Origin: Beta vulgaris subsp. vulgaris | Taxonomy: Eukaryota > Streptophyta > Magnoliopsida > Caryophyllales > Amaranthaceae | Direction of reading: 5' to 3' | Assembly: GCF_026745355.1 (NCBI RefSeq) | Contig: NC_079202.1 | Span: 36,461,346 to 36,525,345, forward strand | Length of the DNA stretch: 64,000 nucleotides | Shown: positions 35,503 through 46,879 of the stretch, in pieces | Layout of the letters: each line of letters starts with the position of its first letter | Position numbering within the stretch: position 1 is the first letter of the stretch | Translations under genes and position numbers: made by a program | The notes under the pieces: generated by a model | What the model was told of the DNA's origin: nothing | What the model saw: only the letters and a program-made list of their open reading frames with translations | Database searches by the model: none

Positions 35503-36442
35503 AAGTGGTATCAGTTTTTCAGGTCTTGAAAAGATAAAAGTTGAAATTGATGGGTAGACATAAGATGGGCATATAGAGTTTCGCATTTGCATTCTAAAAT
35601 GTTTTTGTTAAATTTAATTGTTTTCTTTTTGACGATTTGTATAGACGTATCTTGCTAGGACCACAAAAGGTATATATTTATATTTATTTATTTTTTGTTT
35701 GGAAAGATGAAGGGTGTAGATATGTTGGGGTGACAAGCTCTGTCTAGGATTAGGAAGGCTCTCCCCGACGCTGTGGGTAACTTCCTTACCTGGGAGCTAT
35801 AATCACCTTGGCTATTCTATATCTTGAAATCAAGTACACTTTAAAATTTTTGAAATAAATATTTTAAGCCATAGTGGTGCATTTAGTACAAATCTTGGAC
35901 CGTATTTTTTTTACTTACCATATATTAGTATTACTTTTATGATGATGTACTTGTAATATTTCAATTCTTTTTGCTTTTATATGATCGTTGTTGGAAGTTA
36001 AGGAAAAAGTTTATGTTATTCCCTATGTATGGGATAAGCAAGAAGTCATGCTGCATTGGCGAGCAAATAGTAGTACTATGTGTATTTTTTTTACCTTTCG
36101 AAAATACTCAGGCCAGTCTGATTATATGGCCATTGATGAGTTGGAGAATGTTATTTAGACAGACTACGTACCAGAGTTTAAAGTTTTCAGATCGTAGACA
36201 TATATAGTTTTGTTTTGGTCATGAAACGTTCTAGTTGTCTTAAGAATATTTTGATATGCTCAAATATTCTAGTAGTTGTTATAAATAAGGCTTCATATTT
36301 GGCCGTGATATATGAAATATGTGATTGCTATGTTTTGAACTAGTTATACCGGCATGTTATTTATTAATTTTTTTGGTAGTTACACAACTATTCTATGAAT
36401 GTTAGTTGAGATTTATCCTCAAACACCCTTATATCTAGTAGA

Positions 36443-36562
36443 ATGGCAGAAAGAAGGAGAAGGAGTATAAGTTCTATGGTTAGAAGGCTAGCAAAGATAA
36501 CTGAAAACATCACTCAAGTGATAGCTAATCAAGCAACCAAGCAAAGTGAGACCGATAGCTAA
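36443..36562 (+). pseudogene. gag N-terminus fragment
   Basis: 39 codons (MAERRRRSISSMVRRLAKIT...) then TAA. Length and composition fit the start of a Ty3 gag polyprotein. The frame ends at the deletion junction with the 3' LTR. Confidence 0.55.
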
Positions 36563-36566
36563 TCAA

Positions 36567-37329
36567 GGGATGACTAGCTTGGGGGGTGTGCACACTTAGC
36601 AAAATAGAAGGGGAGGTAAGATGAGGAATTGTTTTCAGGATTATTTTTAATCCAAGTTGTTTGGAAAGAGTTTATTCTTAAAAAGGTTATTCTTGAATTA
36701 CTATTCAAGTGTTTGGAAAGAGTTTATTGTTAAAAAGGTTATTCTTGAATTACTATTCAAGTGTTTGGAAAGAGTTTGTTCTTAAAAGGTTGTTCTTGAA
36801 TTATTATTCAAGTGTTTGGCAAGAGTTTGTTCTTAAAATGTTATTCTTGAATTATTATTAAGTGTCTGAAAACAGTTTATTCTTAAAGAGTTATTCTTGA
36901 ATTATTGGTGATGGAGTTTTCGAAATGAAAAATTGTTACGAACTAACAAATGTGTTATTTATCTAGTACATTTCGTACTCAGTTTTATACTGACGCGTAT
37001 TTTCTTTTTCCTATTTGGCTTTGCCCTGTTTACCTTTTTGGTAAGCAGATTTGCAGGTGAATTTTGGATGTGCATGGGAGCATACTAGGAAGGGGATCTT
37101 CACCTAGATTAGAGTGTTTCATTTATTTTGAGTATTGAGACAATATTTACTTTTATTAATAAAGAAGTATTATTATATTTGGTTAAAGTCTTCCGCTGTA
37201 AGTTATTTTGGTTAGTTAGTAGTTGGTTGCCGAAAGCGTGTTAGTCACGTGGCGGTAATACTCCTAAATTACTCAAATATTATTTATTAAATTATTTATT
37301 TTATAAGTGAGTAATTTGTGGGTGTTACA
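36567..37329 (+). repeat. Truncated 3' LTR of the defective element
   Basis: Matches 34752-35502 of the 5' LTR, including the tandem array and the GGGTGTTACA end, but lacks the upstream 1.05 kb. Confidence 0.88.
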
Positions 37330-37334
37330 ATCAC

Positions 37335-37982
37335 CCTCAATTGTAATATTATTAGCCCCCAGATAGAGTGCTCCCCTTATACCTTCTCTTAGACCCAGGC
37401 CTCAGCAACTAAGATAGAATTATTATCAGCTATGGCGTTAGCACCACTAAGCAAAAGATTCCCCACAGAATCTCTAATAACAAAGCCATAAGCTGTACTT
37501 CCATTCTGTAACTTGGAACCATCAAAATTAAGTTTAACAAAATCAAGAGGGGGGGGGGCAAAATAATATTAGGCCTAGGCTTTTTAGCCGCTTTAGCAAC
37601 ATGCTAACTAGAATCTAAATTGGAAGAATTAAACCAGGAACAATCTAGATTATGCATATAAGCTTTAATCATTGCCCCTAGTTCTGCTGGAGAAAAGCTT
37701 TCCTGACGAAAAGTGATACTATTTCTAGCATATATACCAAATGAACCACCATACAATAGCATAGAAATTGAGGTTCTTAAGAGTCAAACAAGACTTAAGA
37801 TTGCACAAGTACTCAATAAAAGAAAGATCACTATTATCTATAGGAAGGGAAGAAAAAAACCCATTGACATTAACTATTTCTAAAACATCATGTACAAAAG
37901 GACAGTCAAGAAATAAGTGATGGTCATCTTCTGAGTGATAGTTACAAAAAACACACTCTAAAGGAAGGAAAATATGACTCAT
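37335..37982 (-). pseudogene. LINE zf-RVT remainder and RNase H, N-terminal half
   Basis: Minus frames read CVFCNYHSEDDHHLFLDCPF (the Cys/His motif of zf-RVT), then after several stops VKLNFDGSKLQNGSTAYGF and AEAWVLREG and ITIEGD. These are the first three acidic positions of an RNase H fold. The LTR element entered just after the last motif. Confidence 0.8.
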
Positions 37983-38024
37983 TTCTAACCTCTTTTTAGT
38001 AGGGAGACCATTCTGACAAATTTT

Positions 38025-39080
38025 CTACAGAAAGAATTTAATCTTGGGGGGAATGGACAAACCCCAAATCCATGCAAAACTAACCTGATTGGGCGGGTCT
38101 AAGCCATACCCTTGAAGCAGAGCAACACCCGACTTAACCGAATATTCTCCATCTGCAGTAAGGCCCCAAAAAATCCTATCTGCCATTTTATTATAAGGGA
38201 TAAAGATTTTTAAAATATCTTCCACTACATTAATCGAAACATAGTTTAAGAGAAGTTCTTTATTCCATTGAGCAACATCTGTAATGAAAAAATTAACCGT
38301 CAATTCCTCTGACCCAATAATAGGGGAGTACTTTTTTTTAATAGGGTAATCAAACACCCAATTGTCATTCCAAAATGAGATAGACTCCCCATTCCCCACC
38401 ATCCATCTAAGACCTTGCTTAAAAGGCGTACGAAGCGTCATTAGTTTACGCCATTGCCAAGATACATTAGCTTTAGTTTATAAGTGAATAAGGTGTCTTG
38501 TTTTAAATATTTCTGCTTAACGAGTTTGACCCATAAATTGTTAGGCATCCTAAGTATTTTCCAAAGAAGTTTGAACTGAAGAGTTAAGTTATTAACTTTA
38601 GCTTTTCTCAACCCCAATCCTCTAAATTTTTTTGGTGAACAAGTCTTATCCCAACCTATCAATTTAGGAGCTTTAGAGTTCTGATCTTTATTCCAAAGAA
38701 AATTCCTATAGTTTTTATCTAAAGAAGAGAGGATAGAAGGAGGGAGAATAAAACTTTGCATCTGGAAGCTAGCTTTAGAAGCCAGATTTGACTGGATTAA
38801 AATAGCTCTACCTGCTTGAGATAGAGAATTGGCTCTCCACTTGGTAAGCTGAGAGGAGACTTTTTCTTGAATAGAACTAAAAGTTGCATTTGTAACCTTG
38901 CTACTAATGATTGGGCAACCCAAGTAGTTACCTAGTGATAGAGAATCATCCATTTGGAGAATATTCTGAAAAACACTTAATGATTCTGCTGGGGTATTTG
39001 TAGTACATTGAAAAGCAGACTTATGAAAATTGACAAGTTGGCCTGACATTGAGCAGTACTTGTTAAGAATAGATTTTATA
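38025..39080 (-). pseudogene. LINE ORF2, post-reverse-transcriptase region
   Basis: Frames 39080-38441 (with NKYCSMSGQLVNFHKS, LGNYLGCPI, QAGRAILIQSNL) and 38441-38025 (with GNGESISFWNDNW and the start of zf-RVT). This is the usual order after the LINE polymerase. A frame change separates them near 38441. The piece continues the 40537-40725 segment across the CACTA insertion. Confidence 0.88.
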
Positions 39081-40536
39081 CACTAGGGGAAAAAACATAA
39101 AGGGCTGCGCAGGAAGGGCTGCGCTTTTCGTAAAAGCGCAGCCCTACTAGTGAAGGGCTGCGCTTTTTTAAAAAAGCGCAGCCCTACAAGCAGAAGGGCT
39201 GCGCTTTTTAAAAAAGCGCAGCCCTTCACTAGTAGGGCTGCGCTTTTTTAAATAAGCGCAGCCCTTCTGTAGGTAATAAGGGCTGCGCTTTTAAAAAAGC
39301 GCAGCCCTTCTGCTTAGTAGGGTTGCACTTTTTTAAAAAAGCGCAGCCCTTCTGCTTAGTAGGGCTGCGCTTTTTTAAAAAAGCGCAGCCCTTCCTGAAA
39401 AAATTTGAAATTTCGGAATCGCGGGCTTTGAAATATTGAGCGGGGATTCGTCAAATATATTATCCCTCATTCTCTCTCCTCTCTCACGTCCCTCATTATT
39501 CCTTTCCTCCTTCTCTCTCATCCTCTCTTTTCTCTCATCCTCTCTTCTCTCTCAAAAACTCCCATAAACATTTGCGACAAAAACCTTGAAATGATTTGCA
39601 CTAAACATGGCGACGGAGTCCGATTGCCTATTGTGATACCTTTTCGGAAGCGGAACGAGCCAACGAGTCAAACTCACGGCTATGCCGTGATGTTTAGGCT
39701 TTTTAAGCCATCCGAGTTCGTTTAAGCCTCCAAATATCCATTTTAAGTTTTTCCGAAATTTTTTTTCCCTTAAATTATGTATTTGGGTTTTGTTTTATGT
39801 ATTTAAACATTATTAGGTTGTAGTTCTTGTATTTTCAGATCTATAATGTTCTTGTATACTTCTCTTTGTTTATATATTTTGATTAATGTTCTTGTATACT
39901 TCTCTTTGTTTTGATTAATGTTCTTGTATACTTCTCTTTGTTTTGATTAATGTTCTTGTATACTTCTCTTTGTTTATTTTGATTAATGTTATTTTTGTAT
40001 ACTTCTCTTTGTTTATTTTGATTAATGTTCTTGTATACTTCTCTTTGTATATAATTTCTTGTATTTTAATCTTTGTTTTGATTAATGTTCTTGTATACTT
40101 CTTGTATACTTATTGTATAGTTTTTGTTCCTTTTTTTCATTTTCGTTTCATTCTTTTTATTGTTTTGGGTTTAGTATTTTCGTTTCGTTTCTCTTCTCTT
40201 CTGTTTAATTTCAGAAAATGTGAGATTATGAGTAAAAAAATGACAAAAATTTTTTTTTTTTTATTTTTTTTTTGGTAGGAAGGGCTGCGCTAGTTAGAAA
40301 AAAGCGCAGCCCTTCTAGCCCAGAAGGGCTGCGCTTTTTCCTAACTAGCGCAGCCCTTCTGGGCTAGAAGGGCTGCGCTTTTTCCTAACTAGCGCAGCCC
40401 TTCTAGCTTAAGGGCTGCGCTTTTCTAGCGCAGCCCTACTTAAAAAGTGAAAGGCTGCTACTGAAAGGGCTGCTGTCAAAAAGCGCAGCCCTACATGCCT
40501 TTTTTAGCGCAGCCCTTCTTCATTTTTCCACTAGTG
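39081..40536. mobile_element. Non-autonomous CACTA-type element with GGGCTGCGC hairpins
   Basis: Ends CACTAGGGGAAAAAACATAA and the inverse of CACTAGTGGAAAAATGAAGA, flanked by ATA (39078-39080 and 40537-40539). Three-base duplications and CACTA ends define the superfamily. The left 300 bases hold seven hairpins of AGGGCTGCGCTTTT with its inverse. The right 250 bases hold four or more. The middle has a pyrimidine-rich leader-like stretch (39460-39560) and a tandem repeat (39848-40120). No transposase. Confidence 0.9.
39848..40120. repeat. Tandem repeat of about 32-40 bases
   Basis: About seven units of GTTCTTGTATACTTCTCTTT followed by TGTTTTGATTAAT, with length variation in the A/T part. Confidence 0.85.
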
Positions 40537-40725
40537 ATAGCATGACAACTTTCTACTTTAGCTTTTGCAAAAATCATTGTATCATCCGTAAAAGTTAAAA
40601 AAGGAATGTTAATTCTAGAATGACCAAGAGTGACCCCTATCAATCGAGAATCTATAGTACTAGCTTGAAACAATTGACGAGCTAAAATTTCTGCACATAG
40701 AATAAAAATATACGTTGAAAATGTA
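40537..40725 (-). pseudogene. LINE reverse transcriptase fragment
   Basis: Reads YIFILCAEILARQLF, then FLTFTDDTMIFAKA, the FADD-type catalytic box with Thr in place of Ala, up to the CACTA junction. Everything N-terminal of it is missing. Confidence 0.85.
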
Positions 40726-40997
40726 CTTCCTCCGTTTTTTATAGAGGTTATATTTCCCTTCAATGAAAATGTTATTGTAGATGCTACATGTCATAAATGG
40801 GTCCCTTTTTATCATAAAGATCTTAAAATATTATTAAAAAGTTGGTGGTCCCCCCACATTCTCCTTTAAAATACCCATACATTTTTCTTAACAAATGTTT
40901 TTTTTATTCAAAAAGTGGTGGTCCCCTACTTTCTCTCTCTACCTTTCGTTAAAATCCCCCACTTTCTCTATGTAGTTGTATATAAAAACGGAGGAAG
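40726..40997. mobile_element. Stowaway MITE
   Basis: 272 bases flanked by TA (40724-40725 and 40998-40999). Left end CTTCCTCCGTTTTTTATAGA and right end the inverse of CTTCCTCCGTTTTTATATAC. It adjoins the truncated LINE on one side and a TA repeat on the other. Confidence 0.85.

Positions 40998-40999
<2 letters not shown>

Positions 41000-41080
<81 letters not shown>
41000..41080. repeat. TA microsatellite
   Basis: About 80 bases of TA directly after the Stowaway. Confidence 0.95.
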
Positions 41081-41083
<3 letters not shown>

Positions 41084-41369
41084 AACTTGCAAACTTACAC
41101 GGAACAATAATTAACCCATATCCCAAAGCGAAAGTGTGATTCATAATCGACCTGAACACCAGACTAAGAATAATTGATAACTGAATAAAACCAAGGCTCG
41201 AGCTTTTGTGTTTTCTCCATGTTTCTATTTATGTGCAAGATAATATGCTTGCCTCAAATGGAACAATACAACCTAGAGGAGATTATATGCACTACATCAC
41301 CCTAACCCTACGTCGCTAGGAGACAAAGTAAAATATACAGACATTCAAACTTCCCTAAGCAAAAAAATT
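41081..41369. other. Spacer between the TA tract and the plus-strand LINE
   Basis: About 290 bases with no feature recognised. Confidence 0.4.
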
Positions 41370-41491
41370 TATGAGAAATTCTCTCCAGGTTTTCTCTCGA
41401 CACAAAGTGTTGTTGCCATGGCAAGGAAAAATGGCGGAAAGCTCAGAATCAAAATCCTGAAAAATCAATGGCGAAAAATCCTGAATAATCA

Positions 41492-42488
41492 ATGGCGAAA
41501 CCTTGTGGTCCTTCTTCAGATTCGCAGGCATTGAGAACTTGTTCGATGGATGAAATAATTGGTATTGAAGCTCTTGATTTTAGATTAGGCTCTATTCTTA
41601 CTCCAAAATCATCAACCAAAATTTACAGCAGCAATCGGCGATTCGTCACAGATTCAATGAGTGGCTTCAATCCTTGCATTCAAAACCTTCGAATCAAGAG
41701 AGGAATGAAGGGATGACCTCAGTTCCAATTCTACAACAATTTAATGAAGTTGCTGATGAAAATGTGAATGCAATTGATGTTGATGTAAATAGAATTGATG
41801 TTGAAATGGATAAACAACACATTAATTTGAATTACAATTAGGAATCTAATCATGTAAAAATTGAATTAGAAGATATTGAGGATGAAATCAACTATTGGAG
41901 TTCTTCGCTCATCTGTTATGTAGTTGGTGTGATTCCACCAATTCAGGTGATGGATGGATTTGTGAGGAGAACTTGGAAGAATTTTAAGGTTGATAAGGTT
42001 GTTGTTGTTAAGAAGGGTATCTTCTTGGTGAGGTTTGCTGCGATGGATTCTAGGGATCAGGTAATGAATGGGCATTGTTTCTTTGATAGCAAGCCTGTAA
42101 TCAAGAAGAAATGGCATGCTGAAATGGATTTTGAACGAGATGAGATTAAAACTATACCAATATGGTTCAATTGAAAATTGAACTTAAATATTGGGGAGAG
42201 AAATCTCTTCATAAGATCGTTGCTCAACTGGGAGATCCTATTAAAAGGGATGATGCAACTAGAAATCGTGAGAAGTTGCAATATGCAAGGATATTGATTG
42301 AAGTGAAGATGGATCAGGTTTTACCAGATAAGATTGAATTTGTGAATGAACATGGGAATCTCACTATAGTTCTAGTGCACTATGAATGGAAACTAGTGCA
42401 TTGCCATGATTATAATGGCATTGGTCATTCTACACAAGATTGTAGAATTAAGAAGCAACAGAAGAGATGGGTCAAGAAAGCACAATAA
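41492..42488 (+). pseudogene. LINE ORF1 (DUF4283 and zinc knuckle)
   Basis: The ORF1 protein of plant L1 binds the element RNA. Frames give VIPPIQVMDGFVRRTWK and GIFLVRFAAMDSRDQVM (DUF4283), then WGEKSLHKIVAQLGDPI, then VHCHDYNGIGHSTQDC (CX2-4GHX4C-type knuckle). There is a stop near 41840 and a single-base frame break at about 42168, so the protein is broken. Confidence 0.82.
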
Positions 42489-42747
42489 TCAGTGCGGCAA
42501 AATGTTATGTAACCTGTGGTTGAACAAATTGAACATATTGCACCACTTGTTCATACAAAAATTGATCCATATGGATTTCAAAAGACTGTTAGACCTATCA
42601 GGGTGAGGGTTACTGCTACTAAGGAAACCAGTGTAGTTAATTCTTTTAATCTACTGCATGAAGGAGGATTTATGGAGGCAGAAATGCAAGATAATGGATT
42701 GAATGGGGCTCCATCAGTAAAAGAGAGAGGGAACTCTCTCCATCATA

Positions 42748-43790
42748 ATGGATAGGATCTTATGCTGGAATGTGAGGGGGATTAACATGGCTAGGAAGCA
42801 GGATGATGTAAGACTATACATTAACAAAATGTCTGCTGGCGTTGTTAGTCTCCTGGAGACTAAGGTGAAGGTTTCCAATTTAGGAAATCACTACCAAAGA
42901 ATGTTTTTTGGATGGTGTTTTACATCAAATTCAGCCTATCACTCTGGTGGCAGGATCATAGTAGCATGGAAGGTAGGGAGCTTTCATATTAACATTGTAA
43001 GTGCCTCTAGTCAGTTTATTCATTGTTTTATAGAGCCCTTAAGTGGTAGGACTGGTTTCTTTTGTACCTTTATATATGCTTTTAAGGATGGTAAAAGCAG
43101 GGAAGTATTATGGAAGGGTTTGAGGAATTTGTATACCCAAGATGCTTAAGCAATATGTGGTGACCTAAATTATGTAATGAATTCAGAGGAAAGAATTGGC
43201 TAGAGAGAATGAAACCAGAGATATAAGATTATGTATGTCAGACTGTGGTTTGTCTGATATCAAGAGTGTGGGTAACATGCTCACCTGGAACAATTAACAA
43301 GAAGGCATCAAAAGAGTATACTCTAAAATGGATATAGTGATGGCCAATTCGAGCTGGCAGGACACTTATAGCTCAGCAGAGGTATGCTTTCATAATGAAG
43401 GTGAATTTGATCATTCACCTGCATTAATAACACTATATCCAAGAGATAACGCTGGAGACTGGAGTGAAGCCTTTCAGATACTTTACAATGTGGAAAAGTG
43501 CTCCGCAGTTCAAGGACATGGTGAAGAAGGGGTGGAGTGCAGCTGTTCAAGGCATTAAGATGTATGTGGTGTTGCAGAAGTTAAAAGCTGTGAAAAAAGA
43601 ATTAAAAGAATTGAACAGAACTGGTTTTGCAGAGATTCATGTAGCAGAGGTGGAAGCCTATAATAAAATGGTGGAAGCACAAACTCTTATGCATCAACAC
43701 CCAGGGGATGCACAGTATGCAGATGTTGAGCTTGCAGCTGTTCAAGACTATACATGTAAACATCAAGCATATGTAGAATTCCTGAAGTAA
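42748..43790 (+). pseudogene. LINE ORF2 endonuclease domain
   Basis: Starts MDRILCWNVRGINMARKQDD (Asn of the endonuclease/exonuclease/phosphatase fold), then SLLETKVK (catalytic Glu), CGDLNYVM (DxN motif) near 43157 and FDHSPALI (the Asp-His motif) near 43410. Stops at 43147-43149 and near 43200 and 43297, plus frame changes, show decay. Confidence 0.85.
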
Positions 43791-43942
43791 AAATCCAATA
43801 TAGAGTGGATTAAGAATGGGATGAAAACACCTCTCCTTTCCACCAAAGTATCAAGGCTATAAAACTTCAAAATCATGTTTACAACATATATGATGCTAAT
43901 GGTAGATGGGTTGATGATGCTAAAGAAGTTAATGAAGCGTTC

Positions 43943-45490
43943 TTGACATATCATACAGATTTGCTTGGTTCAACTGAACCTAGGAGGCATGTATCACCTC
44001 AGGTCATTGAATGTGGGCCTGTGCTTACTGAAGATCATAAATGCATACTAGAAGCTTCATATATAGTGGAAGAAGTGAAGCATGCTCTATTATCCATTCC
44101 TGGATGCAAAGCTCCAGGCCATGATGAATTCAATTCACATTTATATAGAGACTCATGGGATATAGTTGGTAATGAAGTTGTGTATGTTATCCTTGATGTA
44201 TTACAAAGTGGGAAGCTACTGAAGGAATCAAATACCACCACTATCACACTCATTCCTAAAGTGAAATGTCCTAAGAGTGTGAAGGAATTTAGACCTATAT
44301 CTTGTTGTAACACAATATATAAATGTATTACAAAAGTGCTTTGTGGGAGATTGAGGCAAATTCTGCCAGACATTATAATGGAGAACCAGGGGGTTTTGTC
44401 CATGGTATATACATAGTCCACAATATTATGATGATATATGATACAAGAACTAGTAAAGCACTATTGGAGAAAAAATACTGCTCCAAGTTGTATCCTAAAA
44501 ATTGACATACAAAAGGCATATGACACAGTGAACTGGGAATTTTTGAGAGAAATGCTCACTCATTTACAGTTTTCAGAGAGCTTCATTCATTTAGTCATGG
44601 AATGTGTGAGTACAACCATGTTCTCCTTGATGATAAATGGGTCTATGGAAGGGTTCTTTAAATCTGCTAGGGGATTGAGACAAGGAGATCCCTTATCTCC
44701 CCTTCTTTTTATGATATGTATGGGATACCTCTCAAGAGTATTGTGGAAAAGGAGCAGATTAGATAGTTTCCAATTTCATCCTAAGTGCAAAGCCCTGATA
44801 TTGACTCATATGTGCTTTGCAGATGATCTTATTTTATGCTGCAAAGGTGACTATGCCTCTCTTTACCTGCTACTGGGTGCTTTTAAATTGTTGTCCACTA
44901 CATCTGGTTTAAAGGCAAATGCGCAAAAATCAGCTATGTATACTTGTGGGATGAAGGAGCATGAAGTTCAGAGGATCATGCTTGCATCAGGCTTTGAAAG
45001 CAATACTTTACCTTTCAAGTACCTTGGTGTTCCTATATGCTCAAAGAAGATTTCTGCAGCATAGTGAGAAGTATTGACAGAGAAGATCATTGCAAGAATT
45101 CGAAACTGGAGTACAAGGCATCTATCTTACATGTCCAGATGTCAGTTGATAAATTCAGTGCTGCTCAGTTTACATGTATATTGGGCACAAGTTTTTATCT
45201 TACCTCATCGAATACTTAATGAGGTAATCAAGACCTGTCGAGCTTTCCTTTGGAGTGGTCAACATTTCAGTAGTAAACATGGTCAAGTAGCTTGGGAGAA
45301 TATATGCAGTAAGAAGGAAGCATGGGGCTTAGGCTTCAGAGATGTGAAGTTATGGAACATAGCTTGCATGGGGAAATATGTGTGGGCTATTTCCACCAAG
45401 CAAGATAATGTATGGATTAAGTGGTTCAATGCTATATACCCCAGAGAAGAAGACTGGTGGGATTATGTCCCAAAGGCAGATGCCAGCTAA
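43943..45490 (+). pseudogene. LINE ORF2 reverse transcriptase
   Basis: Motifs in order: GCKAPGHDEFNSHLY, TTTITLIPKVKCPKSVKEFR with RPISCCNTIYKCITKVL, then after a frame change ILKIDIQKAYDTVNWEFL, GLRQGDPLSPLLF and HMCFADDLILCCKGD (catalytic FADD), LPFKYLGVPI, then MSRCQLINSVLLSLHVYW and WENICSKKEAWGLGFRD. Three frames are used, so it is inactive. The stop at 45488-45490 precedes the CACTA insertion. Confidence 0.9.
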
Positions 45491-46879
45491 TATTGGAGAA
45501 GAGTATGTGCTATTAAAGAGAAATTGAAGAATTTTTATACAAATGCTGAGATGCAAGCTATGCCTAAATATTCTGTTAAGGCAATGTATGAGAAAATGAA
45601 AGGGGACACTAGTAGAATAATTGTTTATTACTATGGTGGTATTGCTGCAGTTTTACCCATACGCAGCAATATATCAGGTAAAAAGAAAAGGAAATATATA
45701 AATAACCATATTGCTGCGGTTTCGGCCGAAAACCGCAGCAATATAGTTTTATCGGAAATTTTTTTGAATTTTTTACAAAACATATTGCTGCGGCTTCTGG
45801 CAAGAACCGCAGCAATATATTAAAATAATATAAAAAAAATATTATTTTAATATATTGCTGCGGTTTCGACAAAAACCGCAGCAATATGTTCTTAAAAAGT
45901 ATTTAAAAATCTAAGGCTAAAGATCTAGGGTTTAAACCTCTTGTTTCCTCTCGCGCCTCTCACGACACTCCTCTCTCCTCTCTCACCCTCAACTCTCACT
46001 CTCTCTCCTCTCTCCTCTCTCACCCTCAACTCTCAAGCTATCTCCTCTCTCCTCTCAGCCACCGGCGCTTCCTCCCTCCTCACCACCGGCACTTCCTCCT
46101 TTCTGTCTGTCGTTCGTTTGCCTCGTCGCTCCAGATCTCCAGCGCTTCCTCTCTCCTCTCACCCACTGGCAGGTTTTCTCACTCATCTCACCATTCGTCG
46201 TTCGTCGTTTCGAGCAATAGGTTTCGACTATTCGTCGTTCTACATCTTCACGAGAAACGAGCTTTTCTCGTCTTGCAGATCCGTTTTTAGGAAATGACTT
46301 TTCATGAGAAACGAGGCAATGGTCGTTCTCCAGATCTGTTTCTTTTCTTCTTCTTTTTTCGTTTTTTTTTTTCTTTTTTTTTTTGTTTATTTTTTGTCTT
46401 TTTTTTCGTTTTTTAATCTGTTTGTAGATTTTGTTTTAGAATTTTTTTTGATTTTTTGTAATATATTTTTTTCAAATCAGTTAGTTATTTTTTTCAGATC
46501 AGTTTGTTATTTTTTTCAGATCAGTTTCTTATTTTTGTAATATATTTTAGTTTTTTATTATATTTTTTGTAATTAGTCATTAGTTATAAGGTTGTTTTTT
46601 TATTTTTGTAATTAGTCATTTAGTTATAAGGTAATTAATCATATGTTATTTCATCTTCAGTTTATCTGTGAATTTGATGGATAGTGAATGGGAAAGTTGT
46701 ATGGTTTTAATATTTCAAATTTAATAGCAAAATGCAAAAAAATTTTTTTTTACCTGTGCCAGGATCTATTGCTGCGGTTTTGGGCAGCAACCGCAGCAAT
46801 ATGTTGTGCTTTTTTAATAAAAAAATAAATATATTGCTACGGTTTTTGCTAGTAACCGCAACAATATTTTGGCCTATTG

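Larger units (their letters stand above)
33699..37329 (+). mobile_element. Defective LTR retrotransposon (Ty3-like) inside the LINE
   Basis: Flanked by ATCAC at 33694-33698 and 37330-37334. Left LTR 33699-35502 (TGTAATACCCCG...GGGTGTTACA). A primer site begins TGGTATCAG at 35506. The short internal region of about 1.06 kb ends in the first 39 codons of a gag. Then follows a 3' LTR lacking about its first 1.05 kb (36567-37329). All of pol is gone, so the copy is non-autonomous. Confidence 0.88.
33388..40725 (-). mobile_element. L1-type LINE with RNase H domain, 5'-truncated, twice interrupted
   Basis: Read on minus, the remnant starts inside the reverse transcriptase (40725), passes the zf-RVT region and an RNase H domain, and ends in a poly-A tail (T run at about 33388-33402 on plus). 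It is interrupted by a CACTA-type element (39081-40536) and an LTR element (33699-37329). Truncation at the 5' end is usual for LINEs. The left border coincides with a Stowaway and a TA repeat. Confidence 0.88.

Noticed and set aside
39097..39396. CRISPR-like array
   Set aside because: The regularly spaced palindromes are CACTA subterminal hairpins in a plant genome; there are no unique spacers and no cas genes.
45941..46540. Ser/Thr/Leu-rich frame followed by a Phe-rich frame
   Set aside because: Pyrimidine-rich and T-rich filler of a CACTA-type element, low complexity, no domain.
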